Origin: Nitrospirota bacterium
GTDB taxonomy: Bacteria; Nitrospirota; Thermodesulfovibrionia; Thermodesulfovibrionales; Dissulfurispiraceae
Length of the DNA: 57,175 nt
NCBI GenBank assembly: GCA_021792185.1
Contig: JAJYVD010000012.1
Span: 1-57,175 of the forward strand
Direction: 5' to 3'
Part shown: positions 44,180-52,091 of the stretch, in pieces
How positions within the stretch are numbered: position 1 is the first letter of the stretch
How the letters are laid out: each line of letters begins with the position of its first letter
The notes under the pieces: model-generated
Databases searched by the model: none
The model's input: only the letters and a program-made list of their open reading frames with translations
What the model was told of the DNA's origin: nothing
Position numbers and translations under genes: made by a program

Positions 44180-45159
44180 GGCGCCGCCTTTTTTGATTTT
44201 GGAATGATCCCGAATTTAATCATGTATTTCCTCATCTCCGCATAGTCCTCGTCGAGCGCCGCGACGAATCCGTTGGGCATTTCCGTTCTGTCCCAGCGAT
44301 AAAGCCCGGCGGCATCCCTGCCCTTGGGCTGGAAATCTACCAGCGCCTTCATAATGTTTTTCAGGACATCGGAAGGCACGTTTTTATTAGCGAAGATGCC
44401 GCTCGACGGATAATACCTCGACGTATAAATAATGCGTACAAACCCTTCCTTTGCCAGCCTCATTCCGAGAACATCCTGAAGTCCGGCCGCGTCCGCCCTG
44501 CCGGATGATACGGCATTCGCCGCATTAAGATGCGAGCCGGTAAATTCGTAGCGGGCGAGGTCTTTGAGCGATATGCCGTGGTCTTCCAGCGCTATCCTCG
44601 GAATTACATGCCCCTGTGTGGAATGAATGTTGCCGAATGCAAAACGCCTGTCTCGCAGCTCATCGATTTTATTTATGTTACTGCCGGAAGCGACTACTAT
44701 AACAGAACGGTACTCCGCCTTATTTTCTTCATTAAGCCCGCGAACAAGAGGTATTACGCCGTATTTTTCACGCGCAACGAGATAAGAGCCTGCGCCTGCT
44801 ATCGCGAAATGCACATCCCCCCTGCCCGCCTCATCGGCCAAGGCGCTTTCTTCCGCGAACTTCAGCATGAATTTATAGCCGGTCTTTTTCTCCAGATACT
44901 TCAAAAAGGGGATATACTGACGGGCGTCTTCAACCGGGTTGGTCCTCCTGTCGAAACCGAACAGGAATATTCTTTCAGCGCCGTTTCCCGGCGGCGGGAG
45001 ACGTAGTTCCGTATCGCTCAAACGATCGGTCAAATCGATGTTTTTGTAATCTCTGCTTATATCGGTATTTCCGAATGCGAGGTAGAGCGCCGCTCCGGCC
45101 AGCGTTACAGCCAGAGCTATAAGCAATCCCTTGCGAGCTTTAATCCGGATCGGCTCCAT
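44176..45159 (-). CDS. PhnD-like periplasmic binding protein, second
   Basis: A 327-residue protein with an uncleaved anchor or signal (RKGLLIALAVTLAGAALYLAFG), then FGFDRRTNPVEDARQYIPFLKYLEKKTGYKF, HFAIAGAGSYLVAREKYGV and FGNIHSTQGHVIPRIAL, typical of phosphonate or phosphate-type binding proteins. It overlaps the HAMP/zinc protein gene by four bases. As with the set at 39-42 kb, it appears to supply ligand to a signalling protein rather than a transporter. Confidence 0.87.
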   Translation of the reverse strand: MEPIRIKARKGLLIALAVTLAGAALYLAFGNTDISRDYKNIDLTDRLSDTELRLPPPGNGAERIFLFGFDRRTNPVEDARQYIPFLKYLEKKTGYKFMLKFAEESALADEAGRGDVHFAIAGAGSYLVAREKYGVIPLVRGLNEENKAEYRSVIVVASGSNINKIDELRDRRFAFGNIHSTQGHVIPRIALEDHGISLKDLARYEFTGSHLNAANAVSSGRADAAGLQDVLGMRLAKEGFVRIIYTSRYYPSSGIFANKNVPSDVLKNIMKALVDFQPKGRDAAGLYRWDRTEMPNGFVAALDEDYAEMRKYMIKFGIIPKSKKAAP

Positions 45160-45212
45160 AATTAGAGACTATCAGACAAATACAGGGGTGTCAAATTTTT
45201 GCGAGAATTGTA

Positions 45213-45345
45213 AAGAGGGAGGGCACAGTATTTCCGCTCATTCTCGCCGGACATCCATGTCCGTCTCCGAGGTACCAGCTCAGTTTCGCCGTCACGGCGA
45301 AACTTTGAGCTGCTAAAGCCGCTCCAATACAATGCCCTTCCTCTT
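45213..45345 (-). repeat. Family-1 structured element, copy E (divergent)
   Basis: In minus orientation the terminal arms (45345-45326 with 45232-45213) pair over 20 bases with one U-G pair and two mismatches. Hairpin 1 has changed on both sides to CAGCTCA/TGAGCTG and carries a new inner stem GTTTCGCCG/CGGCGAAAC. Hairpin 2 is CGGAC/GTCCG with GGATG partly in the loop. It follows the lipid kinase gene by four bases, sense to it. Confidence 0.82.
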
Positions 45346-45349
45346 ACTC

Positions 45350-46048
45350 TTAATAAAAAATATAAAACAATAAAAAAGTGATGCCGGCCCCTAAAAGTGC
45401 GCCGGCAATGACTTCGAGAGGCGTATGCGCCTTCACAGTTATCCTGCTCTGCGCGATTACGACCGCCAGCATAAAAGAAAGCATGGAAGCTGTAAAGCTT
45501 TCGGTGATATATGTAACCGCAACCCATGCGGAAAATGCTATAGAGGCATGTCCGCTCGGCATTCCGCCGCGCAGCGGATGGCCCTTGCCTGAATATGACT
45601 TCAATACCACAACGATTATCAGAACAAGTATTACGGCGATAAGCGTTATATCTTCCTTTGAATGTGTCGCTATATGGATCCCCTTTTCGAATATCCTGCC
45701 GAAATACGGGAAGATTATGATATACCCTAAAACCGCGGCCCCGAACGCGGTTATCAAAACGGCTCCGGCAGCAACATCTTTAACAACCCTCGCCTTTTCG
45801 CTGTGTTCCGGTGAAACCATATCTACTATATATTCGACGGCCGTATTTATCATCTCCGCAAGAAGGACAAGTATCACGGCAATAGCTACGATAAGAAAAT
45901 CCGTCCTTTCAAGGCCGAGAACATAGCCCAAAACCAAGACGGCAACAGCGGAATAAAAATGATACCTTAGATGCCTCTGTGTCTTTGCGGCGTGCAGGAT
46001 GCCCTCAATGGCGTTATTCGTGCTGTCTATCCATCTTCTTAACGGCAT
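45350..46048 (-). CDS. Diacylglycerol/undecaprenol kinase fused to PAP2 phosphatase
   Basis: A 232-residue fusion. The N-terminal half is a DgkA-type small kinase with three membrane segments (LLAEMINTAVEYIVD and SEKARVVKDVAAGAVL). The C-terminal half is a PAP2 domain with KSYSGKGHPLRGGMPSGHASIAFS and SRITVKAHTPLEVIAG. One protein could thus phosphorylate and dephosphorylate lipid carriers such as undecaprenol. It follows ybeY closely, with a three-base gap. Confidence 0.88.
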   Translation of the reverse strand: MPLRRWIDSTNNAIEGILHAAKTQRHLRYHFYSAVAVLVLGYVLGLERTDFLIVAIAVILVLLAEMINTAVEYIVDMVSPEHSEKARVVKDVAAGAVLITAFGAAVLGYIIIFPYFGRIFEKGIHIATHSKEDITLIAVILVLIIVVVLKSYSGKGHPLRGGMPSGHASIAFSAWVAVTYITESFTASMLSFMLAVVIAQSRITVKAHTPLEVIAGALLGAGITFLLFYIFY

Positions 46049-46051
46049 AGC

Positions 46052-46579
46052 TTATTTACCCCGGCGCTCCGATGCTCCGAGCAGTTCTTCTTCGAGTTTC
46101 CTCATTTTTCGCGCCTCATATCCGCTCTTCTCATGGTCGTATCCGAGGAGATGCAGAAGGCCGTGAATCAAAAGACGCTCGACTTCCCGATAAAAGGTTA
46201 CTCCATACTCCTTCGCCTGTCTTTCCGCCCGATGGAGGTTTATGACTATGTCGCCAAGCACTTGTGCTGAAGTTTGGAAGTCTGGAAGTTTAGAAGTCTG
46301 GAAACCTTTAGCTGCCGCACTTCCGCGCTTCCGCGCTTCCGCCCTATATTGTGGAAACGACAGAACATCGGTGGTTTTATCTTTCCCGCGATACTGCCGG
46401 TTCAACACCCTCATCGACCTGTCGTTTATCAGTAGCACGCTTACCTCGCAAGTCTCAAGCAATCCGAACCTGCGCGGGTAATTATTGGAAAGACGTCCGG
46501 CAGCCTGTTTAAGGGTGTTCTCTATCTTACGCCGGCTTATCCTTATGCGCCTTTGACTGTTCCTTATCGCTGTTTCCAT
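46052..46579 (-). CDS. ybeY: Endoribonuclease YbeY with repeat-derived insertion
   Basis: The zinc motif HGLLHLLGYDH (Hx3Hx5H) and LLINDRSMRVLNRQYRGKDKTTDVLSF identify the rRNA maturation RNase. About 30 extra residues (EARKRGSAAAKGFQTSKLPD) separate VLSFPQ from VLGDIVI, which are normally almost adjacent; they are encoded by 8-bp tandem tracts. The ATG at 46579 lies inside the 3' end of the HD gene; an ATG at 46627 is also possible. The phoH-HD-ybeY-dgk order is common. Confidence 0.92.
   Translation of the reverse strand: METAIRNSQRRIRISRRKIENTLKQAAGRLSNNYPRRFGLLETCEVSVLLINDRSMRVLNRQYRGKDKTTDVLSFPQYRAEARKRGSAAAKGFQTSKLPDFQTSAQVLGDIVINLHRAERQAKEYGVTFYREVERLLIHGLLHLLGYDHEKSGYEARKMRKLEEELLGASERRGK
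46262..46345. repeat. Inverted 8-bp tandem tracts inside ybeY
   Basis: GAAGTTTG/GAAGTCTG-type units (46267-46304) face CGCGCTTC units (46317-46345), so the two sides can pair through GAAG/CTTC. They stay in frame and encode the YbeY insertion. Confidence 0.8.
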
Positions 46580-48155
46580 TGCCCTGCGCGGAAAATACCT
46601 CCGGATTTCTGAGAACGGTCGGTTCAAATGCCGGCAGTTCGGTCTTTGAGGCGGCCTTTTGGGACGAACCCTTTAAATCGATCTCCGGATATTCTATCCT
46701 CCTGTGGAAAATGCTGGTGAGTATATACGTAAATCTTTTTTTCACCTCTGATATGTCTTTCAGCGTCAGTTCGCAGTCATCGATCTGTCCGTCCAGAAAG
46801 ATATTGTTTATTATCCTGTCTACAAGGGCTGATATCCTCGCTGGCGTAGGGTCAGTAAGGGCGCGCGACGCCGCTTCGACCGCATCCGCCATCATCACGA
46901 TGGCCGCAACCCTTGTCTGCGGCCTGGGGCCTGGATAGCGGTAGTTTCCCTGTAAGACCATATCGCCGGTCTGCTGCTCTATCGCCTTCTGGTAAAAAAA
47001 GGTTATGAGGCTCGTCCCGTGATGCTGCTGTATGATATCGGTAACGAGCCTCGGCAGTTTATACTGCCTTGCCAGTTCTATGCCTTCTTTAACGTGCGAG
47101 GTCAATATCATGCTGCTCATGTGCGGCGCGAGTTTTTCGTGTTTGCTCACGGTGCTCGTCTGGTTCTCCACAAAATACTCGGGCATCTTTATCTTTCCTA
47201 TATCGTGATAATAGGCGGTAACACGCGCAAGGAGGGGGTTGGCCCCCACAGCCTCAGCCGCCGCTTCTGCTAAGTTGCCTACTATAACGCTGTGGTGATA
47301 GGTGCCGGGTGCGGCTATCATCAAATTGTGCATCAAAGGCTGATCGAGATCCAACAACTCGACAAGGCTTATATCGGTCGTTATCCCGAACGCGTATTCG
47401 ATAACGGGCAGCACGAGGGAAACTATTGCCGAGACCATCAACCCGGATACCGCCGCGAACAAAAAAGAGGCGGGGGCAGTGCTGGAGAAAAGCGTCCCCG
47501 CAAGCAGCATGATTATGCCTGAAGTAACCACATTGACCGCGCTGACATACATGCCGCCTTTCAGCAGGGCGGATCTCTTCCTGCACCGCATAACGCCGAA
47601 TGCCGCCGTAAGGCTTCCGATAAATGCATACACCGGATAAAACGGATTGTTAAGCCATATGCCGGTCAGCAGGCTTATCGCAAAGGAAAATATTATCGCC
47701 GTATGAAAATCGAATATGAGCGTTACGAGCATGGCGCCCATGGGTATGGGGATACCGAATATGAACGAAATTCCGTCCGGAAAATCGAGTCCCCTGTTAA
47801 GGCCGGAAAGGATGTACGCGAAAACCCTTCCCGTCAGAAGGGTCCCGGTGACAAGGATGCCCAGAAGGAGAAGCATCTTATAGTCCCCGAGATAGCCGGG
47901 TTTATATCTCCTTATGTCTTTGTAGAAGAGAAGTAAAATTATAGCTGCCACGAGAAAACTGCCGATAAAATATCCCGTGCCGGCCCTTTCCTGAAGTATA
48001 AGGGCGGAGACAAGGCCGAGGGCTATCAATACGGCTATCTTGCGGATGTCGTTTCTATGCCGTTCCCTGTATTCCCGGATCAGGTTTAAAAGATAGCCGG
48101 CGCTGAAAACCCTTTGAATATTTTCAATGCTGCTCTTCTGTGTCCCGTTTTTCAT
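46527..48155 (-). CDS. 7TM-HD phosphohydrolase, short PgpH-like
   Basis: About seven membrane segments (residues 35-260) are followed by an HD domain: HSVIVGNLAEAAAEAVGANPLLARVTAYYHDIGKI, then HHGTSLITFFY and ADAVEAASRAL. PgpH proteins hydrolyse cyclic di-AMP. At 542 residues this protein lacks most of the extracellular 7TMR-HDED domain that precedes the membrane part in PgpH (about 700 residues). It overlaps phoH by 32 bases and ybeY by about 50. Confidence 0.9.
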   Translation of the reverse strand: MKNGTQKSSIENIQRVFSAGYLLNLIREYRERHRNDIRKIAVLIALGLVSALILQERAGTGYFIGSFLVAAIILLLFYKDIRRYKPGYLGDYKMLLLLGILVTGTLLTGRVFAYILSGLNRGLDFPDGISFIFGIPIPMGAMLVTLIFDFHTAIIFSFAISLLTGIWLNNPFYPVYAFIGSLTAAFGVMRCRKRSALLKGGMYVSAVNVVTSGIIMLLAGTLFSSTAPASFLFAAVSGLMVSAIVSLVLPVIEYAFGITTDISLVELLDLDQPLMHNLMIAAPGTYHHSVIVGNLAEAAAEAVGANPLLARVTAYYHDIGKIKMPEYFVENQTSTVSKHEKLAPHMSSMILTSHVKEGIELARQYKLPRLVTDIIQQHHGTSLITFFYQKAIEQQTGDMVLQGNYRYPGPRPQTRVAAIVMMADAVEAASRALTDPTPARISALVDRIINNIFLDGQIDDCELTLKDISEVKKRFTYILTSIFHRRIEYPEIDLKGSSQKAASKTELPAFEPTVLRNPEVFSAQGNGNSDKEQSKAHKDKPA

Positions 48156-49095
48156 ATCTGTCGTATGCCCTTACGATTTCCTGAACAAGTCTGTGTCTGA
48201 CCACATCCCGTTCGGAAAAATATATTATTTTTATGTCTTCCACATCCTTAAGTATCCGCATGACCTCGACAAGCCCCGATGTCTTGCCGGCCGGCAGGTC
48301 TATCTGCGTAATGTCGCCGGTTATCACCGTCTTTGAGCCGAAGCCGAGTCTCGTCAGATACATCTTCATCTGCTCGGATGTAGTGTTTTGCGCCTCATCG
48401 AGTATTATAAAGGAATCGTTGAGCGTCCTGCCCCTCATGAATGCCAGCGGCGCTATTTCTATAATACCCCTCTCTATCAATTTCGATGACTTATCGATAT
48501 CCATCATATCGAAGAGGGCGTCATACAACGGCCTCAGATAGGGACTCACCTTTTCCGCGATGTCGCCGGGCAGAAAGCCCAGCTTTTCTCCGGCCTCGAC
48601 AGCAGGCCTAACAAGCACGATCCTCGAAACCTGTTTGGTAAGGAATGAGTTTATGGCCATTGCCATTGCGAGATATGTTTTTCCCGTTCCGGCCGGCCCG
48701 ATGCCGAAGACTATGTCGTAAGCGTTTATCGCGTCTATATAGTGCTTCTGATTTTCGGTCTTGGGGATTATAAACCTCTTTTTCGATGAGACCGGGATGC
48801 TTCCATGAAAAAGGCCTTTTACGGAGATGTCCTTGCCTTCTGAAAGAGCCTTGGCAGCGTAAATTATATCTTCCGGTTTGAGGATGTATCCGTTACGGTT
48901 GACCTCACGTATCTCCTGAATTAATTTCTCGGCTTTTTCGGCAAGGCCGTCTTCGCCTTGAATCAACAGCCTGTTTCCCCTTACGGTAACGGCAACGCCG
49001 AACGAGCTTTCTATGATCTTGAGGGTCTTATCGATCCCGCCGTGAAGAAACGGATACTCTTTTTCCTCGTCGAGTTCTATCTCTATTATCTTCGT
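48124..49095 (-). CDS. phoH: PhoH-like ATPase, probable ACG start
   Basis: Walker A GIGPAGTGKTYLAMA, LVRPAVEAGEKLGFLPGD, FIILDEAQNTTSEQMKMYLTRLG and GDITQIDLP identify PhoH. A TTG at 48966 gives 280 residues, but the frame continues upstream with good PhoH N-terminal sequence (FLHGGIDKTLKIIESSFGVAVTVRG) to a stop near 49119. GGAGG lies five bases before ACG at 49095, where ACGAAG would be ATGAAG after a single change, giving 323 residues. No ATG or GTG is available near that site. Confidence 0.9.
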   Translation of the reverse strand, partial: TKIIEIELDEEKEYPFLHGGIDKTLKIIESSFGVAVTVRGNRLLIQGEDGLAEKAEKLIQEIREVNRNGYILKPEDIIYAAKALSEGKDISVKGLFHGSIPVSSKKRFIIPKTENQKHYIDAINAYDIVFGIGPAGTGKTYLAMAMAINSFLTKQVSRIVLVRPAVEAGEKLGFLPGDIAEKVSPYLRPLYDALFDMMDIDKSSKLIERGIIEIAPLAFMRGRTLNDSFIILDEAQNTTSEQMKMYLTRLGFGSKTVITGDITQIDLPAGKTSGLVEVMRILKDVEDIKIIYFSERDVVRHRLVQEIVRAYDRYEKRDTEEQH

Positions 49096-49111
49096 AAATG
49101 CCTCCAGATAA

Positions 49112-49206
49112 TTAGGTTAAGGTCAAGGTTAAGGCTAAGAAAAAATATTATCTTTTAATTCTCTAACCTCAACCTCAACCTCAACCTCAACCTTAACCTT
49201 AGCCTG
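49112..49206. repeat. Inverted 6-bp tandem tracts between SPOR gene and phoH
   Basis: AGGTTAAGGTCAAGG-type units (49113-49139) and AACCTC x4 / AACCTT x2 units (49164-49206) form a long potential hairpin across an AT-rich loop. It fills the gap between the SPOR protein stop and the phoH start. Confidence 0.85.
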
Positions 49207-49208
49207 TC

Positions 49209-49991
49209 TTATTTCGCCGTTACAAAATTCTGCATTCCGGTCTTTTTTTGCATAGACACCGCCGCCGAGCCGGCCTCTTTTCTGGTCTTAAACGCCCCTG
49301 CCCTTACCCTGAAGTAAGGGTCGCCTTCGCTCTTTTCGACAATATACGCCTTAATGCCCTTTGCCTTTAAAGACCCAAGCATCTGCTCAGCACCCTCCCT
49401 TGTCGGGAACGCTCCGAATTGAACGGCATAAAGCCTTTCATGAGAGGTTTTTGAGGTTTTCTGCGAACCTTTGCTTTTTACGTCCTTTTTAGCCGGCTTG
49501 CCGCCTTTAGCTTTAGCGTCTGTTTCTGCAGGCTGCGGCTTATCGGCAGGCTGTTCGCCGACTGCCTTTTCTGTCTGCGCCGGTTCTTTTTCTTTAGGAG
49601 GCTCGGGAGGAAATGGAGGCGCTTTATCCGCCTTCTGCCCTTTTGCAGCCGGAAGTTCCTTTGGAGCTTCCTTACCTCTATCGGCCTCCGCTAATGCAGG
49701 TTTCTGAGCTTTATTTTCTTGAGGGAATTCAGGAGGAGGCATAATTGGAGGCGGTATTACAGGCTTATCCGCAGACGCGGCATCCAGCACCTTTTTTTCC
49801 TCTAAAATCGCCGCCGCCTTATCCTTCTCGGATATCTCGGCGTCTTTTTCGGATTGGAAAAAATCTCCGCCCTTATAGCCGAAGAAATATCCGAGTCCGA
49901 AAGCGACGATAATAATGACAACGGCGCCTATCACCACCGTGTTTCGTCCGAGGAGCAAAATCGATGATCTCTCGGGGCTCCTAAACCTCAT
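49209..49991 (-). CDS. SPOR-domain membrane protein
   Basis: A 260-residue protein: short cytoplasmic N-terminus, one membrane segment (TVVIGAVVIIIVAFGLGYFFG), a long Pro/Lys/Glu/Ala-rich linker (residues about 45-180), and a C-terminal SPOR domain (RLYAVQFGAFPTREGAEQMLGSLKAKGIKAYIVEK). SPOR domains bind denuded glycan at the division septum, as in FtsN. Its start overlaps the queA stop by four bases. Confidence 0.9.
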   Translation of the reverse strand: MRFRSPERSSILLLGRNTVVIGAVVIIIVAFGLGYFFGYKGGDFFQSEKDAEISEKDKAAAILEEKKVLDAASADKPVIPPPIMPPPEFPQENKAQKPALAEADRGKEAPKELPAAKGQKADKAPPFPPEPPKEKEPAQTEKAVGEQPADKPQPAETDAKAKGGKPAKKDVKSKGSQKTSKTSHERLYAVQFGAFPTREGAEQMLGSLKAKGIKAYIVEKSEGDPYFRVRAGAFKTRKEAGSAAVSMQKKTGMQNFVTAK

Positions 49992-51052
49992 AAAATGAGC
50001 ATAGCATCCCCGTAGGAAAAAAATCTATAACCCATAGAGATTGCCTCCTCGTAAGCCTTATTCAATTTTTCAAAACCGCACAGCGCGGACGTAAGCATCA
50101 GCGGTGTGGAGCGCGGCAGATGGAAATTGGTTATAAGGCCGTTAACCGCTTTAAAAACATATCCGGGATGGATGAATATGTCCGTATATCCTTTAATAGA
50201 GCCGTTTTGACGCTCGACCGCCGACCACCGGCCGGCCGCCGTTGCTTCAATCGCCCTCGTAGTTGTTGTCCCCACCGCCAAAAGCCTTCTGCCTGCCTCT
50301 TTAACTTTAGATATCCTGCCTTCGAGAGACGATTTTATTTCAAAATATTCCCGGTCCATTCGATGCCCGCTTAAAAACTCGGCTTTAACCGGTTTAAACG
50401 TGCCTATACCTACATGAAGCGTCAGGGTTTCGACAGAGACGCCCTTATCTCTTATTTTACCTAAAAGTTCTTCCGTAAAGTGCAGTCCCGCAGTTGGAGC
50501 GGCTATCGATCCCTGATGCTCGGCATAAACAGTCTGGTATCTCTGCCTGTCCTCATTATCGGGCAGTCGTTTTATGTATGGGGGCAGAGGCATGGAGCCG
50601 AATTTCCAGATAATATCGTTTACCCTTGCCGGCTCTATATCCAAAAATCTTAAAAACTTTTTTGTCGCATAACTCCTAACTCCTAACTCTAAACTCTTAA
50701 CTTTCTCCGTCCATATCTCGGCATTTATATCATTCCCGACGGTTATCATGCCTTCGAATCTGCCTTTATACATTACCTCCCATGTGCCGTCTTCGCCAGC
50801 TTCTTTAACGAGCAGGATATCTATATTGCCGCCTGAAGGTTTTTTAACGATAATCCGGGCAGGAAACACTTTTGTGTTGTTCAACAGGAGCATGTCTCCT
50901 TCGTTAAGGTATTCCATGATGTCGGCAAACCGCCTGTGCTCAACGGTTCCATCCTTGTGCAGGATGAGAAGTCTTGCTTCGTCTCTCTTTTCAGAGGGCC
51001 GCAGCGCGATTGAATCCTTTGGAAGGTGAAAATCGAAATCAGCGGTTTTCAT
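49988..51052 (-). CDS. queA: tRNA preQ1(34) S-adenosylmethionine ribosyltransferase-isomerase
   Basis: A 354-residue enzyme with DFDFHLPKDSIALRPSEKRDEARLL, YQTVYAEHQGSIAAPTAGLHFT and THVGIGTFKPV-type motif LHVGIGTFKPV. It makes epoxyqueuosine in tRNA; QueH, encoded two genes upstream, reduces it to queuosine. An in-frame 7-bp tract encodes KSLELGVRS near residue 120, foreign to the family. It overlaps both neighbours. Confidence 0.96.
   Translation of the reverse strand: MKTADFDFHLPKDSIALRPSEKRDEARLLILHKDGTVEHRRFADIMEYLNEGDMLLLNNTKVFPARIIVKKPSGGNIDILLVKEAGEDGTWEVMYKGRFEGMITVGNDINAEIWTEKVKSLELGVRSYATKKFLRFLDIEPARVNDIIWKFGSMPLPPYIKRLPDNEDRQRYQTVYAEHQGSIAAPTAGLHFTEELLGKIRDKGVSVETLTLHVGIGTFKPVKAEFLSGHRMDREYFEIKSSLEGRISKVKEAGRRLLAVGTTTTRAIEATAAGRWSAVERQNGSIKGYTDIFIHPGYVFKAVNGLITNFHLPRSTPLMLTSALCGFEKLNKAYEEAISMGYRFFSYGDAMLIL
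50671..50702. repeat. 7-bp tandem repeat (AACTCCT) inside queA
   Basis: Units AACTCCT, AACTCCT, AACTCTA, AACTCTT run with a 7-base period in frame with queA and encode LELGVRS. No inverted partner is visible. Confidence 0.82.
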
Positions 51053-52091
51053 ACAATTCTATTATTGTTCCTGGATAAAACTTGGAGATTATCTCCCTGT
51101 AACTCATTCCCTTCTTTGCCAAATCAAGGGCAGTCCACTGGCACATCCCGACCCCATGCCCGTATCCTTTGCCTTCGAATATGTAAACGTCTTCGGCTCT
51201 TATGATATTTGTTATCATGGTGCTCGGAAGCTTATCCCATCCTAAGTTTTTTCTCAGGTCTTTCGCCGGGATACTGTATTCCCCGCTTTCAGTAATGATT
51301 TTTAAAGTCCGCGCCCGGTTGGAAACGGTATACGACTCTATGGCAATATCTTTTATCTGAACGCTGCTCGATGCCTTTTCAATATCGGACACCGGTATCC
51401 GCTTCTCCCACATAAAGTATGGGGAAAGTTCACAACTCGTCTCTACAGGCTTCAGATAAGGATAGCTCTTCCCGAAAGCCTCGGCCGGGTCCTCCGTCAT
51501 GCCTCCGCTTGTGGAATGATAATACGCCACTATGGGTTTGCCCTCGTATGTGAGTATTTCCCCTTTCGTCTCGTTAACCGCCCTCGCTATGCTCTCCGGC
51601 ACATTCCCGCTTTTATACACCTGATGAAGCACTGACGATGTAAGATGGTACGGCATTTTGCCGTTATTCAGCTTTTGATAAAGCGCATACGTCCTTGACA
51701 CCACGGCCTGCGCCTTCAGGGCTTCGATATCCCAACTGCTTCCTACCTCTGCAGCGACCACGCCCTTTATGTAATCCTCCAGAGAAACCTCATTCACTAT
51801 ATAGAGTCCGTTATTTCCCTTCCACACCTCGATAACGCCTGAATATTTCAACCCGCTAAGAAGCACTTCGCCCTTCACATTACCGAGCCGTTCAACCTTT
51901 TCGTCCTTTTTCGGGATCTTCGGATTCTTATTATCCATGAGCAACACCCGTATGGTGGTCTCGGCAAATGAGGCGATAGGCCATAGGCAACAGGCTATAG
52001 ACGAAAGGCTTAAAAAAATAAATAATGAAAAAGATAAAGAGACTTTCTTAATCCATTGCTTTTTGCCTATTGCCCATTGCCTATTGCCCAT
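51039..52091 (-). CDS. SpoIID/LytB-domain protein with repeat-encoded signal peptide
   Basis: A 350-residue protein. After the signal peptide come VSLEDYIKGVVAAEVGSSWDIEALKAQAVVSRTYAL and YYHSTSGGMTEDPAEAFG, the SpoIID lytic-transglycosylase signature, and GKGYGHGVGMCQWTA. It probably acts on murein or regulates an amidase; sporulation need not be involved. The N-terminus (MGNRQWAIGKKQW) and the end of the signal peptide (CCLWPIASFA) are encoded by the two arms of a 7-bp repeat. It overlaps queH by 11 bases. Confidence 0.9.
   Translation of the reverse strand: MGNRQWAIGKKQWIKKVSLSFSLFIFLSLSSIACCLWPIASFAETTIRVLLMDNKNPKIPKKDEKVERLGNVKGEVLLSGLKYSGVIEVWKGNNGLYIVNEVSLEDYIKGVVAAEVGSSWDIEALKAQAVVSRTYALYQKLNNGKMPYHLTSSVLHQVYKSGNVPESIARAVNETKGEILTYEGKPIVAYYHSTSGGMTEDPAEAFGKSYPYLKPVETSCELSPYFMWEKRIPVSDIEKASSSVQIKDIAIESYTVSNRARTLKIITESGEYSIPAKDLRKNLGWDKLPSTMITNIIRAEDVYIFEGKGYGHGVGMCQWTALDLAKKGMSYREIISKFYPGTIIELYENR

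Noticed and set aside
49164-49206. Possible CRISPR-like array or telomere-like repeat (AACCTC units)
   Set aside because: Units are 6 bases with no spacers, and similar tracts with other units occur throughout. It belongs to the short tandem class.
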